Origin: Kitasatospora sp. MAP5-34
Lineage (GTDB): Bacteria; Actinomycetota; Actinomycetes; Streptomycetales; Streptomycetaceae
Length of the DNA stretch: 64,000 nucleotides
Assembly (NCBI RefSeq): GCF_029894335.1
Contig: NZ_JARXZC010000005.1
Location: 186,001 to 250,000, forward strand
Reading direction: 5' to 3'
Shown: positions 40,528 to 50,448 of the stretch, one piece after another
Numbering within the stretch: position 1 is the stretch's first letter
Layout of the letters: the number at the start of each line of letters is the position of its first letter
Position numbers and translations under genes: made by a program
Notes under the pieces: generated by a model
Seen by the model: the letters and a program-made list of their open reading frames with translations, nothing else
What the model was told of the DNA's origin: nothing
Databases searched by the model: none

Positions 40528-40566
40528 CGGAAAGGCCCGTCAGAATCCTTCTGGCGGGCCTTTCCG
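40528..40566 (+). terminator. rpoZ terminator
   Basis: CGGAAAGGCCCG-CAGAA pairs with TTCTG-CGGGCCTTTCCG around a short loop, 9 bases after rpoZ. Confidence 0.88.
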
Positions 40567-40657
40567 CTGTGTTGCCGCTGTGCTGTTGGCCACAGTGCGA
40601 CTGCTGTCTGATGCGCCGTAGGGTTGCGGTGAACCGACCCGAGCAGAAGGACCCAGC

Positions 40658-41896
40658 ATGAGTACGGACCGGCCCGGCGCCTCACCTGTCGTCCCCGACG
40701 CCCCGCGCGTCGTCCTCGGCGTCAGCGGCGGAATCGCCGCGTACAAGGCGTGCGAGCTGCTGCGGCGGTTCACCGAGTCCGGGCATCAGGTGACCGTCGT
40801 CCCGACGGCCGCCGCGCTGCACTTCGTCGGCGAGGCGACCTGGGCCGCGCTCTCCGGCCGTCCGGCCGCCACCGAGACCTGGGAGCGGGTGCACGAGGTC
40901 CCGCACGTGCGGATCGGACAGCAGGCGGACCTGGTCGTGGTCGCCCCCGCCACCGCCGACCTGATGGCCAAGGCCGCCCACGGCATGGCCGACGACCTGC
41001 TCACCAACACCCTGCTGACCGCGCGCTGTCCGGTGGTCTTCGCCCCCGCGATGCACACCGAGATGTGGGAGAACGCGGCCACCCAGGAGAACGTGGCGAC
41101 GCTGCGTCGCCGGGGCGCGATCGTGCTGGAGCCCGCCGTCGGGCGGCTCACCGGCGTGGACACCGGCAAGGGGCGGCTCCCCGAGCCGTCCGCGATCTTC
41201 GAGTCCTGCCGCCGGGTGCTCGCCCGGGGCGGGCTGACCGCCGACCTGGCCGGCCGGCACGTGGTGATCTCGGCCGGCGGCACCCGGGAGCCGCTGGACC
41301 CGGTGCGCTACCTCGGCAACAACTCCTCCGGCAAGCAGGGTTATGCGCTCGCCGGCACGGCCGCCGCCCGGGGCGCCAGGGTCACCCTGCTGTCCGCCAA
41401 CGCCACCCTGCCGGACCCGGCGGGCGTGGACGTGGTGCACGTCTCGACCGCGCTGGAGCTGCGCGAAGCGGTGCTGAAGGCGGCGCCGGAGGCCGACGTG
41501 GTGGTGATGGCCGCCGCCGTCGCGGACTTCCGCCCCGCCGAGTACGTCACCGGCAAGATCAAGAAGGTGGACGGCGTCGACCCGGCGCCCGTCGCGCTGG
41601 TCCGCAATCCGGACATCCTCGCCGAGATCTCCGCACACCGGGCCCGGCCCGGGCAGCTGGTGGTCGGCTTCGCGGCCGAGACGGACGACGTGCTGGCCAA
41701 CGGCCGCGCCAAACTGGCCCGCAAGGGCTGCGATCTGCTGGTCGTCAACGAAGTGGGCGGCGGTAAGGCGTTCGGGCAGGACACCAACGCTGCGGTGCTG
41801 CTCAGCAGCACCGGCCCGGAGGTCGAGATTCCCGACGGGCCAAAGGAATCACTGGCCGACGCGGTCTGGGACGCGGTGGCCGGCCGACTGGCCTGA
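40658..41896 (+). CDS. coaBC: Bifunctional phosphopantothenoylcysteine decarboxylase / synthase
   Basis: A 412-residue coenzyme A pathway fusion. CoaC half (about 17-200): FMN-binding VVLGVSGGIAAYKACELLRR, the active-site PHVRIGQQAD with catalytic His, FAPAMHTEMWENAATQEN with the PXMNXXMW-like loop. CoaB half: LAGRHVVISAGGTREPLDPVRYLGNNSSGKQG, VVMAAAVADFRP, KIKK and NPDIL. TAGGGT at 40619-40624 is a possible -10. ATG 40658 follows AAGGA. Confidence 0.96.
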   Translation: MSTDRPGASPVVPDAPRVVLGVSGGIAAYKACELLRRFTESGHQVTVVPTAAALHFVGEATWAALSGRPAATETWERVHEVPHVRIGQQADLVVVAPATADLMAKAAHGMADDLLTNTLLTARCPVVFAPAMHTEMWENAATQENVATLRRRGAIVLEPAVGRLTGVDTGKGRLPEPSAIFESCRRVLARGGLTADLAGRHVVISAGGTREPLDPVRYLGNNSSGKQGYALAGTAAARGARVTLLSANATLPDPAGVDVVHVSTALELREAVLKAAPEADVVVMAAAVADFRPAEYVTGKIKKVDGVDPAPVALVRNPDILAEISAHRARPGQLVVGFAAETDDVLANGRAKLARKGCDLLVVNEVGGGKAFGQDTNAAVLLSSTGPEVEIPDGPKESLADAVWDAVAGRLA

Positions 41897-42049
41897 GGGC
41901 CCGGACCAGGGTGTTCCGTCTCACGAGTTGATCGAAGCAGTGCCATAAGAAGGTAGCCGACCGTTACACTCCAGGCATCAAGTCTTTCCGGATGCCCCGG
42001 GACCTCCGGGGTGTTCAGTCAGCAGCCGCTGCAACCATCAGGGAGCGCT

Positions 42050-43258
42050 GTGTCTCGCCGCCTGTTTACTTCGGAGTCCGTGACCGAGGGTCACCCCGAC
42101 AAGATCGCTGACCAGATCAGCGACACCATCCTGGACGCTCTGCTGACGCAGGACCCGACTTCCCGGGTCGCCGTCGAGACGCTGATCACCACCGGCCAGG
42201 TGCACATCGCCGGTGAGGTGACGACGAAGGCGTACGCGCCGATCGCGCAGCTGGTCCGGGACAAGATCCTCGAAATCGGCTACGACTCGTCCAAGAAGGG
42301 CTTCGACGGCGCCTCCTGCGGCGTTTCGGTGTCCATCGGGGCGCAGTCGCCCGACATCGCGCAGGGTGTCGACACCGCGTACGAGGCCCGGGTCGAGGGC
42401 GATGAGGACGACCTCGACAAGCAGGGCGCGGGCGACCAGGGCCTGATGTTCGGCTACGCCAGCGACGAGACCCCCGAGCTGATGCCGCTGCCGATCACGC
42501 TGGCGCACCGGCTGGCCAAGCGTCTCTCCGAGGTCCGCAAGAACGGGACCATCCCGTACCTGCGCCCGGACGGCAAGACCCAGGTCACCATCGAGTACGA
42601 CGGTGACAAGGCCGTCCGCCTCGACACCGTGGTGGTCTCCTCGCAGCACGCCAGCGACATCGACCTGGACTCGCTGCTGACCCCGGACATCCGCGAGTTC
42701 GTCGTGGAGCCGGAGCTCAAGCGCCTGGCCGACGACGGCATCAAGCTGGTCACCGAGGGCTACCGCCTGCTGGTGAACCCCACCGGTCGTTTCGAGATCG
42801 GCGGCCCGATGGGCGACGCCGGGCTGACCGGCCGCAAGATCATCATCGACACGTACGGCGGCATGGCCCGCCACGGCGGCGGCGCGTTCTCCGGCAAGGA
42901 CCCGTCCAAGGTCGACCGCTCCGCCGCGTACGCGATGCGCTGGGTCGCCAAGAACATCGTCGCGGCCGGCCTGGCCCGCCGCGCCGAGGTCCAGGTCGCC
43001 TACGCCATCGGCAAGGCCGAGCCCGTCGGCCTGTTCGTCGAGACCTTCGGCACCGAGACCGTCCCCGTCCTGGACATCCAGAAGGCCGTCACCGACGTCT
43101 TCGACCTCCGCCCCGCCGCGATCATCCGCGACCTCGACCTGCTGCGCCCGATCTACGCGAAGACCGCCGCGTACGGGCACTTCGGTCGCGAGGACGCGGA
43201 CTTCACCTGGGAGCGCACCGACCGCGCCGAGCAGCTGAAGAAGGCCGCGGGGGCCTGA
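42050..43258 (+). CDS. metK: S-adenosylmethionine synthetase
   Basis: A 402-residue enzyme making SAM from methionine and [36 protein letters not shown] (ATP loop hexapeptide), [21 protein letters not shown] and [21 protein letters not shown] are signatures. GTG 42050 (GGGAG upstream) yields the usual length. The 153 bases before it hold a TACACT -10 candidate (41965-41970) and no riboswitch I can recognise. Confidence 0.98.
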   Translation: MSRRLFTSESVTEGHPDKIADQISDTILDALLTQDPTSRVAVETLITTGQVHIAGEVTTKAYAPIAQLVRDKILEIGYDSSKKGFDGASCGVSVSIGAQSPDIAQGVDTAYEARVEGDEDDLDKQGAGDQGLMFGYASDETPELMPLPITLAHRLAKRLSEVRKNGTIPYLRPDGKTQVTIEYDGDKAVRLDTVVVSSQHASDIDLDSLLTPDIREFVVEPELKRLADDGIKLVTEGYRLLVNPTGRFEIGGPMGDAGLTGRKIIIDTYGGMARHGGGAFSGKDPSKVDRSAAYAMRWVAKNIVAAGLARRAEVQVAYAIGKAEPVGLFVETFGTETVPVLDIQKAVTDVFDLRPAAIIRDLDLLRPIYAKTAAYGHFGREDADFTWERTDRAEQLKKAAGA

Positions 43259-43263
43259 TCCCC

Positions 43264-43314
43264 GGCCGAGGGCGGCGGGGCACCCCTCCCGGGGGGTGAC
43301 CGCCGCCTTCGGCG
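43264..43314 (+). terminator. metK terminator
   Basis: GCCGAGGGCGGCGG...ACCCC-TCCC-GGGGGGT..CCGCCGCCTTCGGC folds into a long interrupted stem directly after metK, followed by GTTTCTT. Confidence 0.82.
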
Positions 43315-43338
43315 TTTCTTCGCAGATCAGTCGCAGAC

Positions 43339-43415
43339 AGGGGCGCGGGGAGCTGCGGTGGAGCGGGAGGGTGCGGACCGTTGCCTTCCGGTTTCGCGCA
43401 GTTCCCCGCGCCCCT
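43339..43415. repeat. Intergenic repeat, copy 3 (both arms)
   Basis: AGGGGCGCGGGGAGCTGCG and TTTCGCGCAGTTCCCCGCGC (continuing CCCCT) form the inverted-repeat pair between metK and priA. Confidence 0.88.
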
Positions 43416-43470
43416 TGCCATGGCTGGCCGGGTGCCTGTGTGTCGGTGGGATCTGGTACGACTAGGGGCG

Positions 43471-45537
43471 ATGAGCAGCGCAGACGACACCGGGGAGCAG
43501 CTGGCCTTCATCCGGGAGACGGTCCGTAAGGCCAAACCCCGGACGTGGCGCGGCGCGCTGCCTGCCGAGCATCTGCCGGTGGCCCGGGTGGTGGTCGACA
43601 AGGGGCTGCTCCACCTCGACCAGTTCTTCGACTACGCCGTCCCCGCCACCATGGCGGAGGAGGCTCTGCCCGGTGTGCGGGTCCGGGTCCGCTTCGGGGC
43701 CAGGGTGGTCGCGTCCGGGCGGCGTGAGGGCGGGGAGCTGCACGACGGGTTCATCGTCGAGCGCCGTGCGGACAGTGACTACAAGGGCCCGCTCGCCCCG
43801 CTCGCCCAGGTGCTCTCGCCGGAGCCGGTGCTGACCCCGGCGCTGCTGCGCCTGTGCCGTACGGTCGCGGACCGGTACGCGGGCTCGCTCGCTGACGTGC
43901 TGCAGCTCGCGGTGCCGCCCCGGCACGCCAAGGCGGAGGCGGAGCCGTCCCCCGCGCCGCTGCCGCCGCCGGCCGTCCCCGAGCCGGGCAGTTGGAGTCG
44001 TTACCCGCAGGGGCCCGACTACCTGGCGGCGCTCGCCGCCGGTCGCGCGCCGCGCGCGGTCTGGACCGCGCTGCCCGGCCCGACCTGGCCGGACGAGATC
44101 GCGCGTGCGGTCGCCGCCACGCTGGCGGGCGGGCGCGGTGCTCTGGTGGTGCTCCCCGACGGCAAGGCCGCCGGCCGGGTCGACGAGGCGCTCACCGCGC
44201 TGCTCGGCCCCGGCCGGCATGCCGCGTTGACGGCGGATCTCGGGCCCAAGGAGCGCTACCGGCACTGGCTCGCCGTCAGCCGGGGTTCGGTGCGGGCTGC
44301 GGTCGGCACCCGGGCGGCGATGTTCGCGCCCGTACGTGACCTGGGGCTGGTGGTGGTCTGGTCGGACGGCGACGGCAACCACAGCGACCCGCGCGCCCCG
44401 CACCCGCACGTACGCGAGGTCGCGCTGCTGCGCGCCGCCGAGGAGGGCGCGGGCGTGCTGCTCGGCGGGCTGTCCGTCACGGTGGAGGCGGCGCAGCTGC
44501 TGCGGACGGGCTGGGCCCGGCCGCTGGCCGCCGAGCGGGAGACGGTGCGCGCGGTCGCGCCGAGGGTCCGTACCGTGACCGATCTGGACCAGGCCCGGGA
44601 CGCAGCCGCGCAGTCCGCCCGGCTGCCCGGCCCGGCCTGGGAGGCCGCGCGTGAGGCGCTGACCAAGGGGCCGGTGCTGGTCCAGGTGCCACGGCGTGGG
44701 TACGTGCCGAGGCTGGCGTGTGCCTGCTGCCGGGAGCCGGCCCGCTGCCGGCACTGCGTCGGGCCGCTGGAGGCGCGGTCCTCGGGCGGGCCGCTGGAGT
44801 GCTCGTGGTGCGGGCAGGCGGAGACGGAGTGGCACTGCCGTGAGTGCGGGTCGTTCCGGCTGCGGGCGCAGGTGGTCGGCGCGCGGCGGACGGCGGAGGA
44901 GTTGGGCAAGGCGTTCCCCCGGGTGCCGGTCCGGACCTCCGGCCGGGATTCGGTGCTGGCCGCCGTGTCCGGTGAGCCGGCCCTGGTGATCTCCACGCCC
45001 GGCGCCGAGCCGGTCGCCGAGGGCGGGTACGCGGCGGCGCTGCTGCTCGACGGCTGGGCGCTGCTGAACCGGCCCGACCTGCGGGCCGGGGAGGAGGCGC
45101 TGCGGCTCTGGATGGCGGCGGCCGGGCTGGTCCGCCCGGCGGCGGAGGGCGGCACGGTGGTGGTGGTCGCCGAGCCGACCGCCCGTCCCGTCCAGGCCCT
45201 GATCCGCTGGGACCCGGCCGGGCACGCTGCGCTCGAGTTGGAGGAGCGTGCCCAGCTGCACTTCCCGCCGGTCTCCCGGATGGCCTCCGTCACCGGAGCC
45301 CCGCACGCCGTGGCGGATCTCATCTCGCTGATCCGGCTGCCCGAGGGGACGGACATCCTCGGGCCCGTCCCGGCACCCGGCGGGCGGGGCGTGGAGCTGG
45401 AGCGCGCGCTGCTCCGGGTCGCGCCCGGCCAGGGCGCGGCGCTCGCCGCCGCGCTCAAGGCCGCGCAGATCGCCAGGGTGGCGCTGCGGACACCGGACCC
45501 GGTGAAGGTTCGGATCGACCCGCCGGACATCGGCTGA
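43471..45537 (+). CDS. priA: PriA-like primosomal protein N', degenerate helicase
   Basis: A 688-residue actinobacterial PriA. The N-terminal DNA-binding domain has ARVVVDKGLLHLDQFFDYAVP and GVRVRVRFGARVV. The helicase motifs are lost: the Walker A site reads LVVLPDGKAAGRVDEAL and the DEAH box reads VVVWSDGDGNH. The zinc-binding insertion (about residues 415-470) keeps its Cys pairs (CACC, CRHC, CSWCG, CRECG). It probably acts as a structural primosome or fork-recognition protein without ATPase activity. ATG 43471 has no proper ribosome binding site; TACGAC 8 bases before suggests a leaderless transcript. Confidence 0.92.
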   Translation: MSSADDTGEQLAFIRETVRKAKPRTWRGALPAEHLPVARVVVDKGLLHLDQFFDYAVPATMAEEALPGVRVRVRFGARVVASGRREGGELHDGFIVERRADSDYKGPLAPLAQVLSPEPVLTPALLRLCRTVADRYAGSLADVLQLAVPPRHAKAEAEPSPAPLPPPAVPEPGSWSRYPQGPDYLAALAAGRAPRAVWTALPGPTWPDEIARAVAATLAGGRGALVVLPDGKAAGRVDEALTALLGPGRHAALTADLGPKERYRHWLAVSRGSVRAAVGTRAAMFAPVRDLGLVVVWSDGDGNHSDPRAPHPHVREVALLRAAEEGAGVLLGGLSVTVEAAQLLRTGWARPLAAERETVRAVAPRVRTVTDLDQARDAAAQSARLPGPAWEAAREALTKGPVLVQVPRRGYVPRLACACCREPARCRHCVGPLEARSSGGPLECSWCGQAETEWHCRECGSFRLRAQVVGARRTAEELGKAFPRVPVRTSGRDSVLAAVSGEPALVISTPGAEPVAEGGYAAALLLDGWALLNRPDLRAGEEALRLWMAAAGLVRPAAEGGTVVVVAEPTARPVQALIRWDPAGHAALELEERAQLHFPPVSRMASVTGAPHAVADLISLIRLPEGTDILGPVPAPGGRGVELERALLRVAPGQGAALAAALKAAQIARVALRTPDPVKVRIDPPDIG

Positions 45538-45586
45538 GTGCGAAGTTCCCCCCGGGGGGCGCGAGGCGGGATGTGCGGCGCCGTCG

Positions 45587-45617
45587 CTTGCGGTTTCGCG
45601 CAGTTCCCCGCGCCCCT
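45587..45617. repeat. Intergenic repeat, copy 4 (right arm)
   Basis: GCTTGCGGTTTCGCGCAGTT then CCCCGCGCCCCT, 50 bases after priA. Confidence 0.85.
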
Positions 45618-45641
45618 GGGATGCCCAGTCCCGCACAGGGG

Positions 45642-46154
45642 TCAGCCCCGTAGGGGTACCCCCGGCCGTTCCAGCCCGCCCTGGCGGGCGGCCGGGACGG
45701 TCCGGGCCAGGGGTGAGGGAGCCGGGGGTAGCTCCTCGCTCCGGTCCGGCCGGGCGGGGCTCGGCAGGGCGGGGGCCGGGAGACCGGCCGCCAGGAGTTC
45801 TGAGCTGGGCCTGCGCATCCCGTAACGCCGGTGCACAGCCTGCTTGGTGACTCCGAGGGCCGAGCCGACCGAGTCCCAGGAGAAGCCGAGCGCGCGGTCG
45901 AACTCGACCGCCGCGCCGACCAGCGTCTCCACGCTCTCGCGCAGCTCCTGCGCCAGCCGTACCGTCGGCGCGGGCGCCCGCCCGTACACCACGAAGCCCG
46001 CCGAGGTGCTGGGCCGCCGGGGCCGGTAGACGTTGCCCAGCTGGGCGGTGAGCGTGCGCAGTGCGTCGACCTGGCGCCGCACCCTCTCGATGTCCCGTAC
46101 CAGCAGGTGCAGGCTGGCCCGCGCCCGGGCGTCGTGGTTGATCTGCTCGGCCAT
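45642..46154 (-). CDS. Helix-turn-helix protein, putative DNA-binding
   Basis: A 170-residue protein. An N-terminal helical region ([33 protein letters not shown]) precedes a helix-turn-helix ([28 protein letters not shown], about residues 86-112) and a Pro/Ala-rich disordered tail. It belongs to no class I can name but resembles the HTH genes next to priA/fmt in other streptomycetes. It is transcribed towards priA. A palindrome GGTCAA/TTGACC lies 57 bases upstream, a possible operator. Confidence 0.75.
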   Translation of the reverse strand: MAEQINHDARARASLHLLVRDIERVRRQVDALRTLTAQLGNVYRPRRPSTSAGFVVYGRAPAPTVRLAQELRESVETLVGAAVEFDRALGFSWDSVGSALGVTKQAVHRRYGMRRPSSELLAAGLPAPALPSPARPDRSEELPPAPSPLARTVPAARQGGLERPGVPLRG

Positions 46155-46190
46155 GGCCGGTGTTCCACCTCTCCGTACGGTGAATCCGTG

Positions 46191-46228
46191 CCGGACGCCC
46201 CTGGCGTCCGGGTCAATCTCACTTGACC
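46191..46228. promoter_or_regulatory. Hairpin and palindrome in the HTH gene - def divergent region
   Basis: CCGGACGCC-CCT-GGCGTCCGG (46191-46211) abuts GGTCAA-TCTCAC-TTGACC (46211-46228). Both lie upstream of the HTH gene start and may be regulator-binding or structural sites. Confidence 0.45.
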
Positions 46229-46344
46229 AACGCCGGACCAGGGGCCGGGGTCACGCGCCGGACCGATACGGGATATGCCAGAAGTACGTCCGAACGGGCG
46301 GTCCGCATTGCATAGACTGCCTGCTGAGCGCTATTCGCAGGTTT

Positions 46345-46356
46345 GGAAGTACTTCC
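46345..46356. promoter_or_regulatory. 12-bp palindrome upstream of def
   Basis: GGAAGTACTTCC, a perfect palindrome 67 bases before the def ATG and downstream of TAGACT at 46313-46318, a possible -10. Confidence 0.4.
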
Positions 46357-46423
46357 GGCCTCGCACAAGTTCTCGCAAAATACGTGCACCTTCGCCAGTC
46401 CCCGCCGACAGGAGTCCGCCGCC

Positions 46424-46969
46424 ATGCCGATCCAGCCGATCCGGATCTTCGGCGACCCGGTGCTCCGCGCCTCCGCGCGGCCCGTGACCACGTTCGACAA
46501 GGAACTGCGCACGCTCGTCAAGGACCTCACCGACACCATGCTCGACGCCCCCGGTGCCGGCCTGGCCGCGCCCCAACTCGGCGTCTCGCTGCGGGTGTTC
46601 GCGTACAACGTGGACGGCGTGGTCGGTCACCTGATCAACCCCGACCTCAGCCTCACCGACGAGGAGCAGGACGGTCCGGAGGGCTGCCTCTCGCTCCCCG
46701 GCCTGCGCTTCGACACCAAGCGCGCGTACGGCGTGGTGGCCAAGGGCTTCAACATGCACGGCGACCCGGTGACAATCGAGGGCACCGAGCTGCTCGCCCG
46801 CTGCATCCAGCACGAGACCGACCACCTGGACGGCATCATCTTCATCGACCGCCTCGACCGCGAGCAGCGCAAGGCCGCGCTCAAGGCGATCCGCGACGCG
46901 GAGTGGGGGCAGGGGCTGGTGCCGACCGTCAGGATCTCCCCGCACAGCACCTTCGGCTCCGCCCGCTGA
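46424..46969 (+). CDS. def: Peptide deformylase
   Basis: A 181-residue metallohydrolase removing the N-formyl group from new proteins. The three motifs are intact: [17 protein letters not shown] (metal ligand Cys88) and QHETDHLDG (His130, catalytic Glu, second His). ATG 46424 has AGGAG 9 bases upstream; an upstream in-frame ATG is rejected as lacking one and adding a poor extension. Followed by fmt, the functionally opposite enzyme. Confidence 0.97.
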   Translation: MPIQPIRIFGDPVLRASARPVTTFDKELRTLVKDLTDTMLDAPGAGLAAPQLGVSLRVFAYNVDGVVGHLINPDLSLTDEEQDGPEGCLSLPGLRFDTKRAYGVVAKGFNMHGDPVTIEGTELLARCIQHETDHLDGIIFIDRLDREQRKAALKAIRDAEWGQGLVPTVRISPHSTFGSAR

Positions 46970-47010
46970 CCCCAGCCCCGCCTCCTGAGACTCCCAAGAG
47001 AAGGACCTGC

Positions 47011-47946
47011 ATGCGCCTCGTCTTCGCCGGCACCCCCGAGGTCGCCGTTCCTGCCCTGGACGCCCTGCTCGCCTCCGGGCGGCATGAGGTGGTCGCCGTG
47101 GTCACCCGCCCCGACGCCCCCGCCGGGCGTGGTCGCAAGCTGGTCGCCAGCCCCGTCGCCCAGCGCGCCGAGGAGGCCGGGATCGAGGTCCTCAAGCCCG
47201 CCAAGCCGAGCGACCCGGACTTCCTGGCCCGGCTGGCCGAGATCGCCCCGGACTGCTGCCCGGTGGTCGCGTACGGCGCGCTGCTGCGCCCGGGCGCCCT
47301 GGAGATCCCTGAGCACGGCTGGGTCAACCTGCACTTCTCGCTGCTGCCCGCCTGGCGCGGCGCGGCCCCCGTCCAGCACGCGGTGCTGGCGGGCGACGAG
47401 GTCACCGGCGCGTCGACCTTCCTGATCGAACAGGGCCTCGACTCCGGCCCGGTGTACGGCATCCTGACCGAGGAGATCCGCCCCACGGACACCAGCGGCG
47501 AGCTGCTCACCCGCCTCGCCGAGGCCGGCGCGCGGCTGCTCACCGCCACCATGGACGGCATCGAGGACGGCGCCCTGCACGCCGTCCCGCAGCCCGCCGA
47601 CGGCATCACCCTCGCGCCCAAGATCACCGTCGAGGACGCCCGGATCGAGTGGTCCCACCCCGCCCTGCGGATCGACCGCCTGGTACGCGGCTGCGCGCCC
47701 GCGCCCGGCGCCTGGACCACCTTCCGGGGCGAGCGGCTCAAGGTCTCCGGCCCGGTCAAGCTGATCACCGACGCTGCCGAGCTGGCCCCCGGCTCGCTCG
47801 CGGTCGGCAAGAACAGCGTCCGGGTCGGCACCGGCAGCCACGAGATCGAACTCGGCGAGGTCCAGCCGCAGGGCAAGAAGCCGATGCGCGCGGCAGACTG
47901 GGCCCGAGGCGTCCGGATCGAGTCCGGCGAGCAGCTCGGACTCTGA
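47011..47946 (+). CDS. fmt: Methionyl-tRNA formyltransferase
   Basis: A 311-residue enzyme formylating initiator Met-t[41 protein letters not shown] (SLLP loop, folate and catalytic Asn/His region) and the C-terminal tRNA-binding domain ([34 protein letters not shown]). ATG 47011 follows AAGGA. def and fmt are 41 bases apart and likely co-transcribed. Confidence 0.97.
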   Translation: MRLVFAGTPEVAVPALDALLASGRHEVVAVVTRPDAPAGRGRKLVASPVAQRAEEAGIEVLKPAKPSDPDFLARLAEIAPDCCPVVAYGALLRPGALEIPEHGWVNLHFSLLPAWRGAAPVQHAVLAGDEVTGASTFLIEQGLDSGPVYGILTEEIRPTDTSGELLTRLAEAGARLLTATMDGIEDGALHAVPQPADGITLAPKITVEDARIEWSHPALRIDRLVRGCAPAPGAWTTFRGERLKVSGPVKLITDAAELAPGSLAVGKNSVRVGTGSHEIELGEVQPQGKKPMRAADWARGVRIESGEQLGL

Positions 47947-48003
47947 CCCGCCCCCGTTCGTTGCGTACCACCCATTGATCCCGCCAGCACATTGAGGCTC
48001 CCC

Positions 48004-49446
48004 GTGACCACCCCCAGCACCCCCAGCGCCAAGCGTCCCGCCCGTCCCCACCGCCGTCCCAAGAAGGACCCGGCGCGCATCGTCGCGTTCAAGGCCCTGC
48101 GCGCCGTGGACGAGCGCGACGCGTACGCCAACCTGATCCTCCCGTCCCTGCTGCGCGAGGCCGAGCAGAAGAGCGGCCTGGACCGCCGGGACGCCGCGCT
48201 CGCCACCGAACTGGTCTACGGCACCCTGCGCCTGCAGGGCACCTACGACGCGATCATCGCCGCCTGCATCGACCGCCCGCTGCGCGAGGTCGACCCGCCG
48301 GTGCTGGACGTGCTCTCGCTCGGCGCGCACCAGCTGCTCACCACCCGGATCCCCTCGCACGCCGCCGTCTCGGCGACCGTCGAGCTGGCCCGGGTGGTGC
48401 TCGGCGACGGGCGGGCCAAGTTCGTCAACGCCGTCCTGCGCAAGATCAGCGCGCAGGACCTGGACGCCTGGATCCAGCAGGTCGCCCCGCCGTACGAGAA
48501 GGACGCCGAGGACCACCTCGCCGTCGTCCACTCGCACCCGCGCTGGGTGGTCTCCGCGCTCTGGGACTCGCTCGGCCGCTGGCAGCCCGAGGCTGCCGGA
48601 CGCGTCGCGATCGAGGAGCTGCTGCACGCCGACAACGAGCGCCCGGCCGTCACCCTGGTCGCCCGCCCCGGCCGGGCCACCGCCGCCGAACTGCTCGCCG
48701 CGCTGCCCGAGTCGGAGCCGGGCCGCTGGTCCCCGTACGCCGTCCGCCTTGCCGAGGGCGGCGACCCGGGCGGCCTGGACGCCGTGCGGGAGAACCGGGT
48801 CGGCGTCCAGGACGAGGGCAGCCAGCTGGTCGCGATGGCACTGGCAGCCGCGCCGCTGGACGGCCCCGACCGGCTCTGGCTGGACGGCTGCGCCGGCCCC
48901 GGCGGCAAGGCCGCGCTGCTCGGCGCGCTGGCCGCCGAGCGCGGCGCCGCGCTGGTGGCGAGCGAGAAGCTGCCGCACCGGGCCCGCCTGGTCGCCCGCG
49001 CGCTGGACGGCAACCCCGGCCCGTACACGGTCATCACCGCCGACGGCACCAAGCCGGCCTGGCGGCCCGGCTCCTTCGACCGCACCCTGGTCGACGTCCC
49101 GTGCTCCGGCCTCGGCGCCCTGCGCCGCCGCCCGGAGGCCCGCTGGCGCCGCCGCCCCGACGACATCGCCGGCTTCGGCCCGCTCCAGCGCGACCTGCTG
49201 CGCACCGCCGTCCAGGCCACCCGGGTCGGCGGCGTGGTCGGCTACGCCACCTGCTCCCCGCACCTGGCCGAGACCCGCGCCGTCGTCGACGACATCCTGC
49301 GCACCGAACCCGGCCTGGAGTGGATCGACGCCCGCCCGCTGCTCCCCGGCGTCCCCGCCCTGGGAGCCGGCCCGGACGTCCAGCTCTGGCCGCACCTGCA
49401 CGGCACCGACGCGATGTACCTGGCGCTGCTGCGGCGCACTGCGTGA
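48004..49446 (+). CDS. rsmB: 16S rRNA m5C967 methyltransferase RsmB
   Basis: A 480-residue protein: basic N-terminus, NusB-like RNA-binding domain (ARIVAFKALRAVDERDAYAN, about residues 24-165) and a SAM-dependent methyltransferase domain. Motif I is WLDGCAGPGGKAALLGAL, motif IV VDVPCSGLGALRRRPEARWR (release Cys), motif VI GYATCSPH (catalytic Cys417). GTG 48004 has TTGAGG upstream; a TTG 12 bases earlier is possible. It follows def-fmt as in most bacteria. Confidence 0.95.
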   Translation: MTTPSTPSAKRPARPHRRPKKDPARIVAFKALRAVDERDAYANLILPSLLREAEQKSGLDRRDAALATELVYGTLRLQGTYDAIIAACIDRPLREVDPPVLDVLSLGAHQLLTTRIPSHAAVSATVELARVVLGDGRAKFVNAVLRKISAQDLDAWIQQVAPPYEKDAEDHLAVVHSHPRWVVSALWDSLGRWQPEAAGRVAIEELLHADNERPAVTLVARPGRATAAELLAALPESEPGRWSPYAVRLAEGGDPGGLDAVRENRVGVQDEGSQLVAMALAAAPLDGPDRLWLDGCAGPGGKAALLGALAAERGAALVASEKLPHRARLVARALDGNPGPYTVITADGTKPAWRPGSFDRTLVDVPCSGLGALRRRPEARWRRRPDDIAGFGPLQRDLLRTAVQATRVGGVVGYATCSPHLAETRAVVDDILRTEPGLEWIDARPLLPGVPALGAGPDVQLWPHLHGTDAMYLALLRRTA

Positions 49447-49498
49447 GGCTCAGCGGTGCGCGGGGTGCCGTGTGCTCAGGGCTCTACGGAGGTGTGTG

Positions 49499-49525
49499 GT
49501 TGATCGCGCAGTTCCCCGCGCCCCT
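49499..49525. repeat. Intergenic repeat, copy 5 (right arm)
   Basis: TTGATCGCGCAGTTCCCCGC then GCCCCT, 53 bases after rsmB. Confidence 0.85.
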
Positions 49526-49617
49526 GCTGGGGTAGCCCAGCTGCCACGGGTAGCCGCAGGTTCGCTCGGGTGCTGAAGTTGAAGTCGACAGCCTCAGTCG
49601 AGACGTGGAGGCGCGGG

Positions 49618-50433
49618 ATGCCCGAGGTCGGTGCGAACGGGGTTTCGCTGTACTACGAGAGCCAGGGCACCGGGCCGGGCGTGGTGCTCGTGCACGGCTC
49701 GTGGAGCGATGCGGACAGCTGGAGCCGGGTGGTGCCGGGGCTCGCCACCGGGTGCACGGTGGTGGCGTACGACCGGCGGGGGCACAGCCGCAGCGAGGAC
49801 CCGGGGGTGCAGGGGTCGGTGCACGAGGACGTCGCGGACCTGGCCGGGCTCATCGAGGCGCTCGGGCTGGCCCCGGCCTTCGTCTGCGGCAACTCCTACG
49901 GCGGGCTGATCACGCTCAGGCTGGCCGCCGTCCGGCCCGAGCTGGTGCGGGGGATCACCGTGCACGAGCCGCCCGGGGTGGAGCTGATCCGGGCCGATCC
50001 GGGCCTGTCGGTGATCACCGGTGGCTTCGCGGAGCGGATCGCGCCCGTACGGGTGCTGCTCGAAGCGGGCGAGTCCGCTGCGGCGGCGGAGCTGTTCGTC
50101 GAGACCGTGGCCCTCGGGCCGGGCGCCTGGCTGCAGCTCCCCGCGCCGCTGCGCCACACCTTCGTACGGAACGCACCGACCTTCCTCGACGAACTGCGGG
50201 ACCCGGAGGCGCTCGCCCTCGACCTCACGGCCCTGGCCGGGTACACCGCACCGGTACTGCTGACCCGGAGCGACGGGCCGGCGCCCCTCTTCGAGCCCGT
50301 CCTGGACCGGATCGCCCTGACCCTCCCGCACGCCGAGATCCACGTCTACCTCGGCGCGGGCCACGTTCCCCATGTCACGCAGCCGGAGGAGTACGTCCGG
50401 GTGGTGCTGCCCCGCGCGCTGGCCCGGCCCTGA
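49618..50433 (+). CDS. Alpha/beta hydrolase
   Basis: A 271-residue alpha/beta hydrolase. VVLVHGSWSDADSW holds the oxyanion HG motif; the nucleophile elbow is GNSYGG (Ser93); the late Asp is in LLTRSDGP and the catalytic His in LGAGHVPHV. No signal peptide. ATG 49618 follows GGAGG. The substrate is not deducible; esterase or epoxide hydrolase are options. It converges with the TetR gene. Confidence 0.85.
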   Translation: MPEVGANGVSLYYESQGTGPGVVLVHGSWSDADSWSRVVPGLATGCTVVAYDRRGHSRSEDPGVQGSVHEDVADLAGLIEALGLAPAFVCGNSYGGLITLRLAAVRPELVRGITVHEPPGVELIRADPGLSVITGGFAERIAPVRVLLEAGESAAAAELFVETVALGPGAWLQLPAPLRHTFVRNAPTFLDELRDPEALALDLTALAGYTAPVLLTRSDGPAPLFEPVLDRIALTLPHAEIHVYLGAGHVPHVTQPEEYVRVVLPRALARP

Positions 50434-50448
50434 CGGGTGCGGGGGGTG

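Noticed and set aside
41897-42049. SAM riboswitch upstream of metK
   Set aside because: No recognisable SAM-binding core or pseudoknot pattern in the 153 bases.
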